Positions 9,001-14,405 of a stretch of DNA of 20,855 nt are shown here, piece by piece. The notes under the pieces were generated by a model. It was not told where the DNA came from, made no database searches, and saw only the letters and a program-made list of their open reading frames with translations. Made by a program: the position numbers and the translations under genes. The DNA lies in NCBI GenBank assembly GCA_002325245.1, contig DCRR01000015.1, positions 150,968 to 171,822 on the forward strand, read 5' to 3'. Position 1 is the stretch's first letter. The number at the start of each line of letters is the position of its first letter. This DNA is from Microbacteriaceae bacterium UBA1487. GTDB taxonomy: Bacteria > Actinomycetota > Actinomycetes > Actinomycetales > Microbacteriaceae.

Positions 9001-9680
9001 TGCGTGTGGATGTGGGGGTCGCCGGCGCGGGAGTCGAAGTGATCGAAGGCGGCGGCGATGAGCCCGGTGACATCGACTTGCGCAACCGCGCCGTCTCCGG
9101 CGGTTGCGCCCGCGCGGGTGGCTGCAACTTCACGTTCCATGAACGCAACCACCTCCGCAACCGCTCGATGGTGCGCCTCCCCGATGAGTGCTTGGACCCC
9201 GGCGTCGGCGACTGCCCACAGCACCGATGCGGACTTCGGGATGGAGAAGGTGAAGTCGAAGCCTGCGACCGCACGCCGTGTGCTGTGAGCTGTCTCCTCG
9301 GCGACGATCTGCGCGATGGCCTCGCCCTTGGCCCCAGGTGTGAGCGTCTGGTCAAGAGCGGCGATCCGTGCCTCGATCCGCTCGTCCTGGCTCTTGTACG
9401 CAGGGAAGCCCAGGCCGAGCTTGTCGCCGGTGATCGGATCACAGCCCGTGCCCATCAGGAGCTGGAGTTGGTCTTCTGATACTCGGTCGCCCACCTGAAT
9501 CTCGCCCTTGCCGAGGGCCGCTACGCCTGCGCCGAGCCAGCGGCCGGGCGGTGTGCCTTCTTCCATGTAGTAACGAGTGAGCGGCGTCGAGAGCGGCCTG
9601 TTGCCGTCGGCTGCCGCGACCGTCTTGAGCAGGTACTTGTAGCCATCACCTGCCGACATCACGCGCATCGAAACCGTCAT
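6069..9680 (-). CDS. MobF-type conjugative relaxase with C-terminal RecD-like helicase (TraA/TrwC)
   Basis: The 1203-residue protein combines two activities that start conjugative transfer: nicking at oriT and 5'-3' unwinding. The N-terminal TrwC domain has tyrosines suited to strand attack (TRYYMEEG, about residues 37-38) and the three-histidine metal motif in GDPHIHTHVVISN (His223, His225, His227). The helicase half has Walker A GPAGAGKTT (Lys560), Walker B VIDEAS (about 627), VGDYAQLQSVDAGGAF, TAYRAQGVTTD and the terminal motif FYVAMTRGR, as in RecD/TraI. The length fits actinobacterial MobF proteins. The ATG at 9680 is preceded by GGAGGTGAGC; upstream codons in the same frame are Arg-rich and non-family. 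The Shine-Dalgarno sequence lies in a hairpin described separately. No coupling protein or type IV secretion genes are visible, so the element may depend on others for transfer, or these genes may be outside the window. Confidence 0.93.
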   Translation of the reverse strand: MTVSMRVMSAGDGYKYLLKTVAAADGNRPLSTPLTRYYMEEGTPPGRWLGAGVAALGKGEIQVGDRVSEDQLQLLMGTGCDPITGDKLGLGFPAYKSQDERIEARIAALDQTLTPGAKGEAIAQIVAEETAHSTRRAVAGFDFTFSIPKSASVLWAVADAGVQALIGEAHHRAVAEVVAFMEREVAATRAGATAGDGAVAQVDVTGLIAAAFDHFDSRAGDPHIHTHVVISNKAKTVVDGKWRSLDGRPMHAAVVALSELHEAVFADHMTRSFGVSWEEREMGRDRNPAWAITGVPEELVAEFSTRARHIDAEKNRLIAEYVAHHRHQPSNATILKLRAQATLATRPEKQVRSLADLTAEWRDRASKTLGRDATTWAREMTDNDKPLLLRADDVPLDVIGELGRSVVEVVGEKRSTWRRWNLMAEASRQTMGWRFATTQDREAIVAMVADAAELVSLRLTPPELAASPVVFRRPDGTSVFRPKSSTVFTSESQLAAEDRLLERAANLAGPTVPLSTIEKITRRPDADGRMLGDDQADALTRIAVSGRMLDVLVGPAGAGKTTAMNALRRAWEAEHGPGSVVGLAPSAVAAQVLADDLGIETENTAKWWQNHLLHGTTFEAGQLVVIDEASLAGTLSLDRITHLAQEAGAKVLLVGDYAQLQSVDAGGAFAMIARDRADTPELVDVHRFTHTWEKTASLELRHGRTAAIDTYLAHERITDGDSEAMTDAAYNAWRADRDAGLVSVLIAETHEDVTTLNRRARADLILNKTLNPDREVELRDGTAAGVGDTIITRQNKRELRTLAGRDWVRNGDIWTITAVGDDGTITIARDYGTGTVVRDDGTSRARKRRSRFGGSIVLPASYVAEHVDLGYAVTAYRAQGVTTDTAHVLVEPTSTRETFYVAMTRGRHSNHAYVTLDRANDHAQPHPGDDRDATARNVLYGVLQHSGAELSAHESIATEQEQWGSIAQLAAEYETIAAAAQHDRWATLVRGSGLSDEQAESAIESEAFGPLAAELRRAEANHHDVDELLPRLVAARGFGDADDIAAVVHYRVERATARPAGSGRTRKPSRLIAGLIPQAHGVIDTEMRAALDEREELIEARADAVLDDALTECAPWTKALGMPPNDRRRAATWRKAARVVAAYRDRYRVTDDAPLGAPPESAAQRIDAARARTALDRTMNLARVEQDQEHSRHSRTQRTGPSL

Positions 9681-9711
9681 GCTCACCTCCGTTCCTGGCG
9701 AGCAGGTGAGC
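9681..9711 (-). promoter_or_regulatory. Hairpin in the relaxase leader covering its ribosome binding site
   Basis: GCTCACCT (9681-9688) and AGGTGAGC (9704-9711) form a perfect 8-bp inverted repeat with a 15-base loop. In the relaxase mRNA the 3' arm is the AGGTGAGC that touches the ATG and includes the Shine-Dalgarno bases, so folding would hide the translation start. This could keep relaxase synthesis low until a factor or coupled translation opens it. Equally it may be a DNA site, for example an oriT arm or an autorepression site. Confidence 0.5.
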
Positions 9712-9731
9712 ACCCGCACCCGGTGACTTCT

Positions 9732-9751
9732 GAGCCGGTAGTGCCCGGCTC
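9732..9751. repeat. Perfect 7-bp inverted repeat with 6-base loop
   Basis: GAGCCGG (9732-9738) and CCGGCTC (9745-9751) flank TAGTGC. The stem is entirely paired and G+C-rich and lies 52 bases upstream of the relaxase start. It may be part of oriT or a hairpin in the relaxase leader. The TTCT after it in plus orientation is too short to call a terminator. Confidence 0.5.
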
Positions 9752-9952
9752 TTCTACCTCGACCTGCAAGACGCGTGTGACCTCGGATGGCGGTCAGAGC
9801 GAAGGCCGGAGATGGGGGCGTCGGGCGGTGTCGCTCGCGTGGCTCGACGAGCTGCGGGCGTGCCGGAGTTGTGCACCTGACAGTTGGCCAGCTCGGCATC
9901 AGTGCTCAACGAGGCACGGATGCCGGGGACGACCTTCACCGGAGCAGACTTT

Positions 9953-11044
9953 ATGCACGACCTCGACATCAGCGGCGAACCACGACTCAGGATCGGGTCG
10001 CTGTTCAGCGGCTACGGCGGCCTCGACCTCGCAGTCGAGCACGTATTCAACGCCACGACCGTGTGGTTCTCCGAACTCAACGCGCCCGTCGCCCGCGTCT
10101 TCTCGCACCACTGGCCCGAAGCTCCGAATCTTGGCGACATCACGGCCATCGACTGGAGTCAGGTCGAGCCCGTGGACATCCTCATCGGTGGATTCCCGTG
10201 CCAAGACGTTTCCACGGTAGGCAAGCGCGCCGGCCTTGCTCCGGGTACGCGCTCGGGTCTCTGGGCGCACATGGCCGTAGCCATCGACGCGCTCCAGCCC
10301 GAATGGGTCGTCATCGAGAACGTCCGCGGGCTGCTGTCCTCACCCGCGACGCGGCCATCCGCAGAAGGAGATAACCATGACCGACGCAACCCAGGCGATG
10401 CATCCCCCGACGGCGCAACCCTTCGCAACGTGGAACCCGACCCGTGGCATCTGGGAGACTACGCAACTCGACCTCTTCGGGCTCTCGGCGCCGTTCTCGG
10501 CGATCTGGCCGACTTGCGGCTGGATGCAGGATGGATCGGCTTACCGGCTTCCCTTGTCGGCGCTCCTCACCAACGCTTCCGCATCTTCGCCCTCGCCCGG
10601 CGCACTGTTCCGCACCCCGCTGGCGACGGACTCATCGCGCGGTGGAGAGACTCTCGACCAGGTGCGAGCGAGACGAGGGACGATTGCGCTGTCGCACCAG
10701 ATCATCGACTTCGCCCTCCACGGACCGGGTGGCTCATCGAACAGGAGAGCCGAATCGGAGACGCTGTGGTCGCTGATCGACGGACTGTTCAGCGATGGGG
10801 ACGCTACGCCGACGCCATCACTCGTTGGGAACACATCACCGGGCGACCCGCGCAAGCGCCAGCCCTCCTGAACGACGCCGACGGCCCCCGCCCAGCACCG
10901 GCATTCGTCGAATGGCTCATGGGCCTGCCGACTGGATGGGTCACCGATAGCGGCGACCTGACGCAGAATCAACAGATCACCGCCCTCGGCAACGGAGTGC
11001 TACCCCTCCAGGCTGTGTCCGCGCTGTCACTGCTCGCCGCGTGA
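9953..11044 (+). CDS. C5-cytosine DNA methyltransferase (Dcm family)
   Basis: The 363-residue enzyme transfers a methyl group from S-adenosylmethionine to carbon 5 of cytosine in DNA. The motifs appear in order: I (RIGSLFSGYGGLDLA, residues 13-27), IV with the catalytic cysteine (GGFPCQDVS, Cys83), VI (IENVRG, 121-126), VIII (HQRFRIF, 206-212) and X (QQITALGNGVLP, 340-351). The stretch 213-300 would hold the target-recognition domain. The end WLMGLPTGWVTD is typical of actinobacterial and phage Dcm proteins. I chose the ATG at 9953 because a GGAG lies 8 bases upstream and the SAM-binding motif starts soon after; ATGs at 9884 and 9920 are possible. The gene is divergent from the relaxase and could protect the mobile element from host restriction or be the modification half of a lost system. 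It ends 7 bases from the convergent DUF262 remnant. Residues about 142-306 overlap another ORF in a different frame. Confidence 0.9.
   Translation: MHDLDISGEPRLRIGSLFSGYGGLDLAVEHVFNATTVWFSELNAPVARVFSHHWPEAPNLGDITAIDWSQVEPVDILIGGFPCQDVSTVGKRAGLAPGTRSGLWAHMAVAIDALQPEWVVIENVRGLLSSPATRPSAEGDNHDRRNPGDASPDGATLRNVEPDPWHLGDYATRPLRALGAVLGDLADLRLDAGWIGLPASLVGAPHQRFRIFALARRTVPHPAGDGLIARWRDSRPGASETRDDCAVAPDHRLRPPRTGWLIEQESRIGDAVVADRRTVQRWGRYADAITRWEHITGRPAQAPALLNDADGPRPAPAFVEWLMGLPTGWVTDSGDLTQNQQITALGNGVLPLQAVSALSLLAA
10365..10370 (+). promoter_or_regulatory. Perfect Shine-Dalgarno AAGGAG for the nested ORF
   Basis: AAGGAG is followed by the six bases ATAACC and then the ATG at 10377. It is the strongest consensus ribosome binding site in the region and lies inside the methyltransferase gene, in the variable linker between motifs VI and VIII. 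It has no purpose for the methyltransferase frame and therefore supports internal initiation. Confidence 0.6.
10377..10871 (+). CDS. Nested ORF in another frame of the methyltransferase, phage/mobile-element-type protein
   Basis: The 164-residue ORF lies wholly inside the cytosine methyltransferase gene, in the +1 frame relative to it. It has a perfect AAGGAG ribosome binding site with 6-base spacing. Its sequence is not shadow-like: FATWNPTRGIWETTQLDLFG, then SAPFSAIWPTCGWMQDGSAY, then FRTPLATDSSRGGETL and GTIALSHQIIDFALHGP. These resemble, from memory, proteins of actinobacteriophages and integrated elements often found with DNA methylases, which carry an (F/W)xTW...W(E/K)TSQ..LFG opening, a W(P)xSGxMxxGxAY segment and LPTP-type repeats. 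Their function is unknown to me. The overlapped methyltransferase residues, including motif VIII, also look authentic, so both frames may be translated. Alternatively this frame is a relic or the source of the other. No signal peptide or membrane segment is seen. Confidence 0.55.
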   Translation: MTDATQAMHPPTAQPFATWNPTRGIWETTQLDLFGLSAPFSAIWPTCGWMQDGSAYRLPLSALLTNASASSPSPGALFRTPLATDSSRGGETLDQVRARRGTIALSHQIIDFALHGPGGSSNRRAESETLWSLIDGLFSDGDATPTPSLVGNTSPGDPRKRQPS

Positions 11045-11051
11045 ACGTGGG

Positions 11052-11378
11052 CTACGCGAGAGCGGCGTCCTCCGGTGCTCCCGGTGTCGTTCCCAGAGCG
11101 GCGAGCAGGCGGACCCGGACTCGCTGCTTGCGCTGCTCGAAGAACGAGGTGAAGTCGGCCAAGTCGAGCGGAAGGCCGTCGAGGTCGTCCTCGGCAAGGT
11201 ACGTAGCTCGCTTGTTCTCGCTCGGGAAGGCGGTGTCCATCCACTCCGCAGGCAGTCCATCCTGCTTCTCGATGTTGGCGGCCCCACCCAGCAACTGAAG
11301 GTTCGGCAGCAGGCATGCGGCGGCCAAGTAGTCGTCGACCTTAATCGAGCGGGACGCCGGCACCGAGGAACGGGACAT
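11052..11378 (-). pseudogene. C-terminal fragment of a DUF262/DUF1524 (GmrSD-like) protein
   Basis: The frame encodes about 108 residues containing SIKVDDYLAAACLLPNLQLL, then NIEKQDGLPAEWMDTAFP, YLAEDDLDGLPLDLADFTSFFEQRKQRV and a final LLAALG. This matches the end of COG1479 DUF262 proteins, where the DUF1524 nuclease part has DDY...NLLPNLQLL..N.EK and a final FY..RR.R. The catalytic His of DUF1524 and the entire DUF262 domain are absent. The frame runs upstream without homology into the cmtR promoter region, and no ribosome binding site serves the ATG at 11378. An N-terminal fragment of the same kind of gene lies on the same strand at 17121-17350, so this is best read as the 3' end of a split gene. 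It converges on the cytosine methyltransferase. Confidence 0.65.
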
Positions 11379-11470
11379 ATTCTCCACGACGGATCTTCGA
11401 GCACTTCGCCACGCTCGCTGGTAGGGAGCTGTCAACTGACTCGCCGCTCGTGAGGACACCTGGCGCCGAA

Positions 11471-11490
11471 TATACATAGTACAGTGTATA
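11471..11490. promoter_or_regulatory. CmtR-type operator overlapping the cmtR promoter/start
   Basis: TATACATAGTACAGTGTATA is an imperfect palindrome (outer TATACA/TGTATA, central GTAC; 16 of 20 positions symmetrical) in an AT-rich island of otherwise GC-rich DNA. It ends 8 bases before the cmtR ATG. ArsR-family repressors bind such sites and release upon metal binding. TACAGT or TATACAT within it could act as the -10 box, so bound repressor would block RNA polymerase and control the downstream operon. Since no Shine-Dalgarno sequence precedes the ATG, the transcript may be nearly leaderless. Confidence 0.7.
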
Positions 11491-11498
11491 GTCATCGT

Positions 11499-11858
11499 AT
11501 GCTGACTATTTCCGATCGACTCGACGTGATGAACCGGCTCGGCCGAGCTATGGCCGACCCGACCCGCTCCCGCATTCTGCTGACCCTGCTGGCCGGGCCG
11601 AGCTACCCGGCGGTGCTGTCCCGCGAGCTGGGGTTGTCGCGCTCGAACGTGTCGAACCATCTGACATGCCTGCGCGGGTGCGGGATCGTGGTGGCCGAGC
11701 CCGAGGGCCGACAGACCCGCTACGAGGTGGCAGACCCGCACCTGGCCCGCGCGCTGACGGCGCTGGTGGATGTCACGCTCGCGGTCGACGAGAGCGTGCC
11801 GTGCATGGACCCGGACTGCGGGGTCGAGGGTTGCCAGGCAGTGGAGGTGCGGGCGTGA
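11499..11858 (+). CDS. cmtR: Cd(II)/Pb(II)-sensing ArsR-family repressor CmtR
   Basis: The 119-residue protein is a winged helix-turn-helix metal sensor. The segment LGRAMADPTRSRILLTLL opens the domain, LGLSRSNVSNHLTCLRGCGIV is the recognition helix, and EGRQTRYEVADPHLARAL the wing and following helix. The cysteines match Mycobacterium tuberculosis CmtR exactly in position: Cys57, Cys61 and Cys102, which bind Cd(II) or Pb(II) and cause release from DNA. Counting from the ATG at 11499 gives these numbers, which supports that start over the GTG at 11484. Two more cysteines (107 and 112, in CMDPDCGVEGC) form a Cys cluster that M. tuberculosis CmtR, as I recall it, lacks; they may alter affinity or metal range. 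The stop overlaps the ATPase GTG (GTGA), so the gene is the first of the efflux operon and probably represses it through the upstream operator. Confidence 0.9.
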   Translation: MLTISDRLDVMNRLGRAMADPTRSRILLTLLAGPSYPAVLSRELGLSRSNVSNHLTCLRGCGIVVAEPEGRQTRYEVADPHLARALTALVDVTLAVDESVPCMDPDCGVEGCQAVEVRA

Positions 11859-13759
11859 GCGCGGTCACGGGTTCGCAGGTCGAGCATGTCGACCTCGACG
11901 ACCACGATGATGACGATGACCGGCCGTGGTATCGGAGCCCGAGCGTTCTGATCCCGATCGCCTCCGGCGTCGCGTTCGCCGCCGGCCTGGCGTGCGAGTG
12001 GACCGGCGCGGAGACCGCGGGCCTGGTGCTGTTCTGGATCGGCCTGCTGCTGGGCGCGTACACGTTCGTGCCGGGCGCGCTGCGCAAGCTGTTCACCAAG
12101 GGCAAGCTCGGCATCGGGCTGCTGATGACGATCAGCGCCACCGGCGCGGTGATCCTCGGCTACGTCGAGGAGGCCGCCGCGCTGGCATTCCTATACTCCA
12201 TCGCGGAGGCGCTGGAGGACAAGGCGATGGACCGCGCCCGCGCAGGGTTGCGGGCGCTGTTGAAGCTCGTGCCCGAAACCGCACTCGTCAAGCGCGGCGA
12301 CGCCACCGCCGAGGTCGAGGCGAAGGAGCTGCGCGTCGGGGATGTCCTGGTGGTCCGGCCGGGCGAACGGATCGCCACCGACGGCACCGTGCGGGCCGGG
12401 CGGAGCAGCCTGGACACGTCCGCGATCACGGGTGAATCGATCCCGGTCGAGGTCGAACCGGGCACCGACGTCTCGGCCGGGTCGATCAACACCACCGGCG
12501 TGCTCGAGGTCGAGGCCACCGCCGCCGGCACCGACAACTCGCTCACCACCATCGTGGAGCTGGTCGAGCAGGCGCAGGCCGAGAAGGGCGACCGTGCCCG
12601 CCTGGCCGACCGGATCGCCCGCCCGCTGGTGCCCGGCGTGATGATCCTCGCCGTGCTGGTCGGCGTGCTTGGGTCGCTGTTGAGCGGCGACCCTGAGCTG
12701 TGGATCACCCGCGCTCTGGTGGTGCTGGTCGCAGCCTCGCCGTGCGCGCTGGCGATCGCCGTCCCGGTCACCGTTGTTTCCGCGATCGGCGCGGCGTCGA
12801 AGTTCGGTGTGGTCGTGAAGTCCGGGGCCGCGTTCGAGCGGTTCGGCGGCATCCGCCACGTCGCCGTCGACAAGACCGGCACGCTGACCCGCAACGAGCC
12901 CACGGTGACCCGCGTCGTCACCACCGGCGCGACCGAGAATGAGGTGCTGGCGTGGGCGGCGAGCCTGGAAGGTCACAGCACGCACCCGCTGGCCGCCGCG
13001 ATCACGAAGGCCGTCCCCGACGCCCCGACCGCGCACGACGTCACCGAGACCGCCGGGCACGGCATCACCGGCACGCTCGGTAGTGCCCGTCTCGCCGTCG
13101 GTAGCCCCCGCTGGCTGGACGCCGGCACGCTGGCCGACCAGGTGCAGGTGATGGAATCCGAGGGGATGACCGTCGTCATCGTCCACCGCGGCGACCGGCC
13201 GGCTGGCGCGATCGGGGTGCGTGACGAACTGCGCCCAGAGGTTCCCGAGGTCATCGCCACGCTGAACCGCCGCGGGATCGGGGTGACGATGCTCACCGGC
13301 GACAACGCCCGCACCGCCGCAGCGCTGGCCGGCCAGGCCGGCATCATGGACGTGCGCGCCGAGCTGCGCCCCGAGGACAAGGCCACCGCCGTCGCGGAGT
13401 TGTCGAAGTCTCAGCCCACTGCCATGATCGGGGACGGCATCAACGACGCTCCCGCGCTGGCGGCCGCGGATGTGGGGATCGCGATGGGAGCCAAGGGCGC
13501 CGATGCTGCGATCGAGTCGGCCGACGTCGCGTTCACCGGCCACGACCTGCGCCTCATCCCACAGGCCCTCGCCCACGCCCGCCGCGGCCGCAACATAATC
13601 AACCAGAACGTCGTGTTGTCGATCGCGATCATCGTGGTGCTGCTGCCGCTGGCGATTACCGGAGTCCTCGGGCTCGCCGCGGTCGTGCTTGTACACGAGG
13701 TCGCTGAAGTCGTCGTCATCCTCAACGGGCTCCGCGCGGCGCGGCGCACGAAGGCATGA
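11855..13759 (+). CDS. P1B-type heavy-metal efflux ATPase, SPC class (CtpG/CmtA-like)
   Basis: The 634-residue ATP-driven pump exports divalent heavy metal from the cytoplasm. The core is complete: TGES in the actuator domain (192-195), the membrane metal motif SPC (295-297, AASPCALAIAVPVT), DKTGT with phosphorylated Asp339, the HP of the nucleotide domain (377-378), TGDN (481-484) and GDGINDAP (526-533). The last helix has HEVAEVVVILNGLRAAR. There is no N-terminal HMA domain; instead residues 11-22 are His/Asp-rich (HVDLDDHDDDDD), a likely metal-capturing tail. SPC rather than CPC marks a P1B-4-like subgroup, and CmtR control as in the mycobacterial cmtR-ctpG pair argues for Cd/Pb; the exact metal is inferred. 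The GTG start has GGAGGTG upstream and overlaps the cmtR stop; the end overlaps the lspA ATG. Confidence 0.9.
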   Translation: MSAVTGSQVEHVDLDDHDDDDDRPWYRSPSVLIPIASGVAFAAGLACEWTGAETAGLVLFWIGLLLGAYTFVPGALRKLFTKGKLGIGLLMTISATGAVILGYVEEAAALAFLYSIAEALEDKAMDRARAGLRALLKLVPETALVKRGDATAEVEAKELRVGDVLVVRPGERIATDGTVRAGRSSLDTSAITGESIPVEVEPGTDVSAGSINTTGVLEVEATAAGTDNSLTTIVELVEQAQAEKGDRARLADRIARPLVPGVMILAVLVGVLGSLLSGDPELWITRALVVLVAASPCALAIAVPVTVVSAIGAASKFGVVVKSGAAFERFGGIRHVAVDKTGTLTRNEPTVTRVVTTGATENEVLAWAASLEGHSTHPLAAAITKAVPDAPTAHDVTETAGHGITGTLGSARLAVGSPRWLDAGTLADQVQVMESEGMTVVIVHRGDRPAGAIGVRDELRPEVPEVIATLNRRGIGVTMLTGDNARTAAALAGQAGIMDVRAELRPEDKATAVAELSKSQPTAMIGDGINDAPALAAADVGIAMGAKGADAAIESADVAFTGHDLRLIPQALAHARRGRNIINQNVVLSIAIIVVLLPLAITGVLGLAAVVLVHEVAEVVVILNGLRAARRTKA

Positions 13760-14325
13760 CCGATCCCCTTGACGGCTCCGCTCCCTCCCCGGGACAAGCG
13801 GATGCCGTGGAAGCGAGTTCTGCCGGCCCGGCGGCGGCGCGCGTCCGGCTCCGCTGGTTCCTGCTCGCGTGCGCCGTCGCCGCTGGCGCGGTGCTGATCG
13901 ATCAAGGCAGCAAGGCACTCGCCCTCGCTCAGCTCAGCGAGGATGACCGTATTCCGCTCTTGGGAGACTGGCTCGGCTTGCAGCTCGCGTTCAACCCCGG
14001 CACCGTGATGTCCCTCGGAGCCGGCGCAACCTGGCTGCTCACCGTCATCGCCGCGGCGGCCTCTGTCGCTCTACTCGTCGCCGCAACCCGCGCCCGCACC
14101 GTCGGGTGGGCGGTCGCGATCGGCCTGGTGTGGGGAGGCGCGGTCGGCAACCTGCTGGACCGGCTGTTCGCCCCTCCCGAGTTTGGCCGCGGTCACGTCA
14201 CCGACTTCCTCGCCTACGGCAACCTGTTCATCGGCAACCTTGCCGACGTCATCCTCGGTTTCGGCGTCGCCCTGGGCGTCCTGCTTTACCTCCGAGGCCC
14301 ACACCACACCAGGAACGGACAATGA
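13756..14325 (+). CDS. lspA: Lipoprotein signal peptidase II (LspA) of the metal operon
   Basis: The 189-residue aspartic protease of the cytoplasmic membrane cleaves prolipoprotein signal peptides. It has four hydrophobic segments, the early IDQGSKALAL, a NPGTVMSLG version of the NxGxxFS motif, and the two catalytic regions GNLLDRLF (Asp135) and TDFLAYGNLFIGNLADV (Asp164). About 30 Ala/Ser-rich residues precede the first helix. The ATG overlaps the ATPase stop as ATGA, so it is cotranslated with the pump. A second lspA beside Cd/Pb/Zn pumps is known from other bacteria (for example within pbr-type lead operons), where it aids resistance, but no lipoprotein substrate is encoded here. It is therefore probably an operon-specific copy, not the housekeeping enzyme (inference). 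Confidence 0.9.
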   Translation: MTDPLDGSAPSPGQADAVEASSAGPAAARVRLRWFLLACAVAAGAVLIDQGSKALALAQLSEDDRIPLLGDWLGLQLAFNPGTVMSLGAGATWLLTVIAAAASVALLVAATRARTVGWAVAIGLVWGGAVGNLLDRLFAPPEFGRGHVTDFLAYGNLFIGNLADVILGFGVALGVLLYLRGPHHTRNGQ

Positions 14326-14405
14326 TGGTCGCAGAGTATCAACGGCACGCGGCTGCCGGAACCGCTGGGTCGCCAGGCGGCTGTAACGCGGCGGTGGGCG
14401 CATGA
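14322..14405 (+). CDS. Possible 27-residue linker ORF between lspA and cadD
   Basis: An ATG at 14322 overlaps the lspA stop (ATGA) and its frame ends at a TGA (14403-14405) that overlaps the cadD ATG (ATGA). The peptide begins MMVAEYQRHAAAG and contains one Cys; it has no recognisable domain. The double overlap fills the gap exactly, so ribosomes finishing lspA could continue to cadD, which has no good ribosome binding site of its own. It is most likely a coupling ORF and not a functional peptide. Confidence 0.35.
   Translation: MMVAEYQRHAAAGTAGSPGGCNAAVGA

Larger units (their letters stand above)
9681..9952. other. Relaxase-methyltransferase intergenic region, candidate oriT
   Basis: This 272-base segment separates the divergent relaxase and cytosine methyltransferase genes. 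Besides the leader hairpin it holds GAGCCGG-TAGTGC-CCGGCTC (9732-9751), GGGTGC repeated in tandem on the minus strand just upstream of the hairpin, and a short palindrome GCTCGACGAGC near 9840. MobF relaxases usually act at an oriT near their own gene, so inverted repeats here make it the best oriT candidate in the window. No nic site of a known plasmid was recognised. It must also contain the promoters of both genes; no consensus -35/-10 pair is convincing. Confidence 0.35.

Noticed and set aside
9739..9760. Hairpin 9732-9751 followed by TTCT as a terminator
   Set aside because: The T tract is too short, and the site lies between divergent promoters where no transcript needs to end.
9787..10374. 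Plus-strand frame of 195 codons overlapping the methyltransferase start
   Set aside because: Very Arg-rich shadow translation; the methyltransferase frame holds motifs I, IV and VI here.
12191..13918. Minus-strand frame of 575 codons opposite the metal ATPase and lspA
   Set aside because: Translation is Arg/Gly/His/Asp-rich without motifs and spans two well-supported genes; a compositional shadow.
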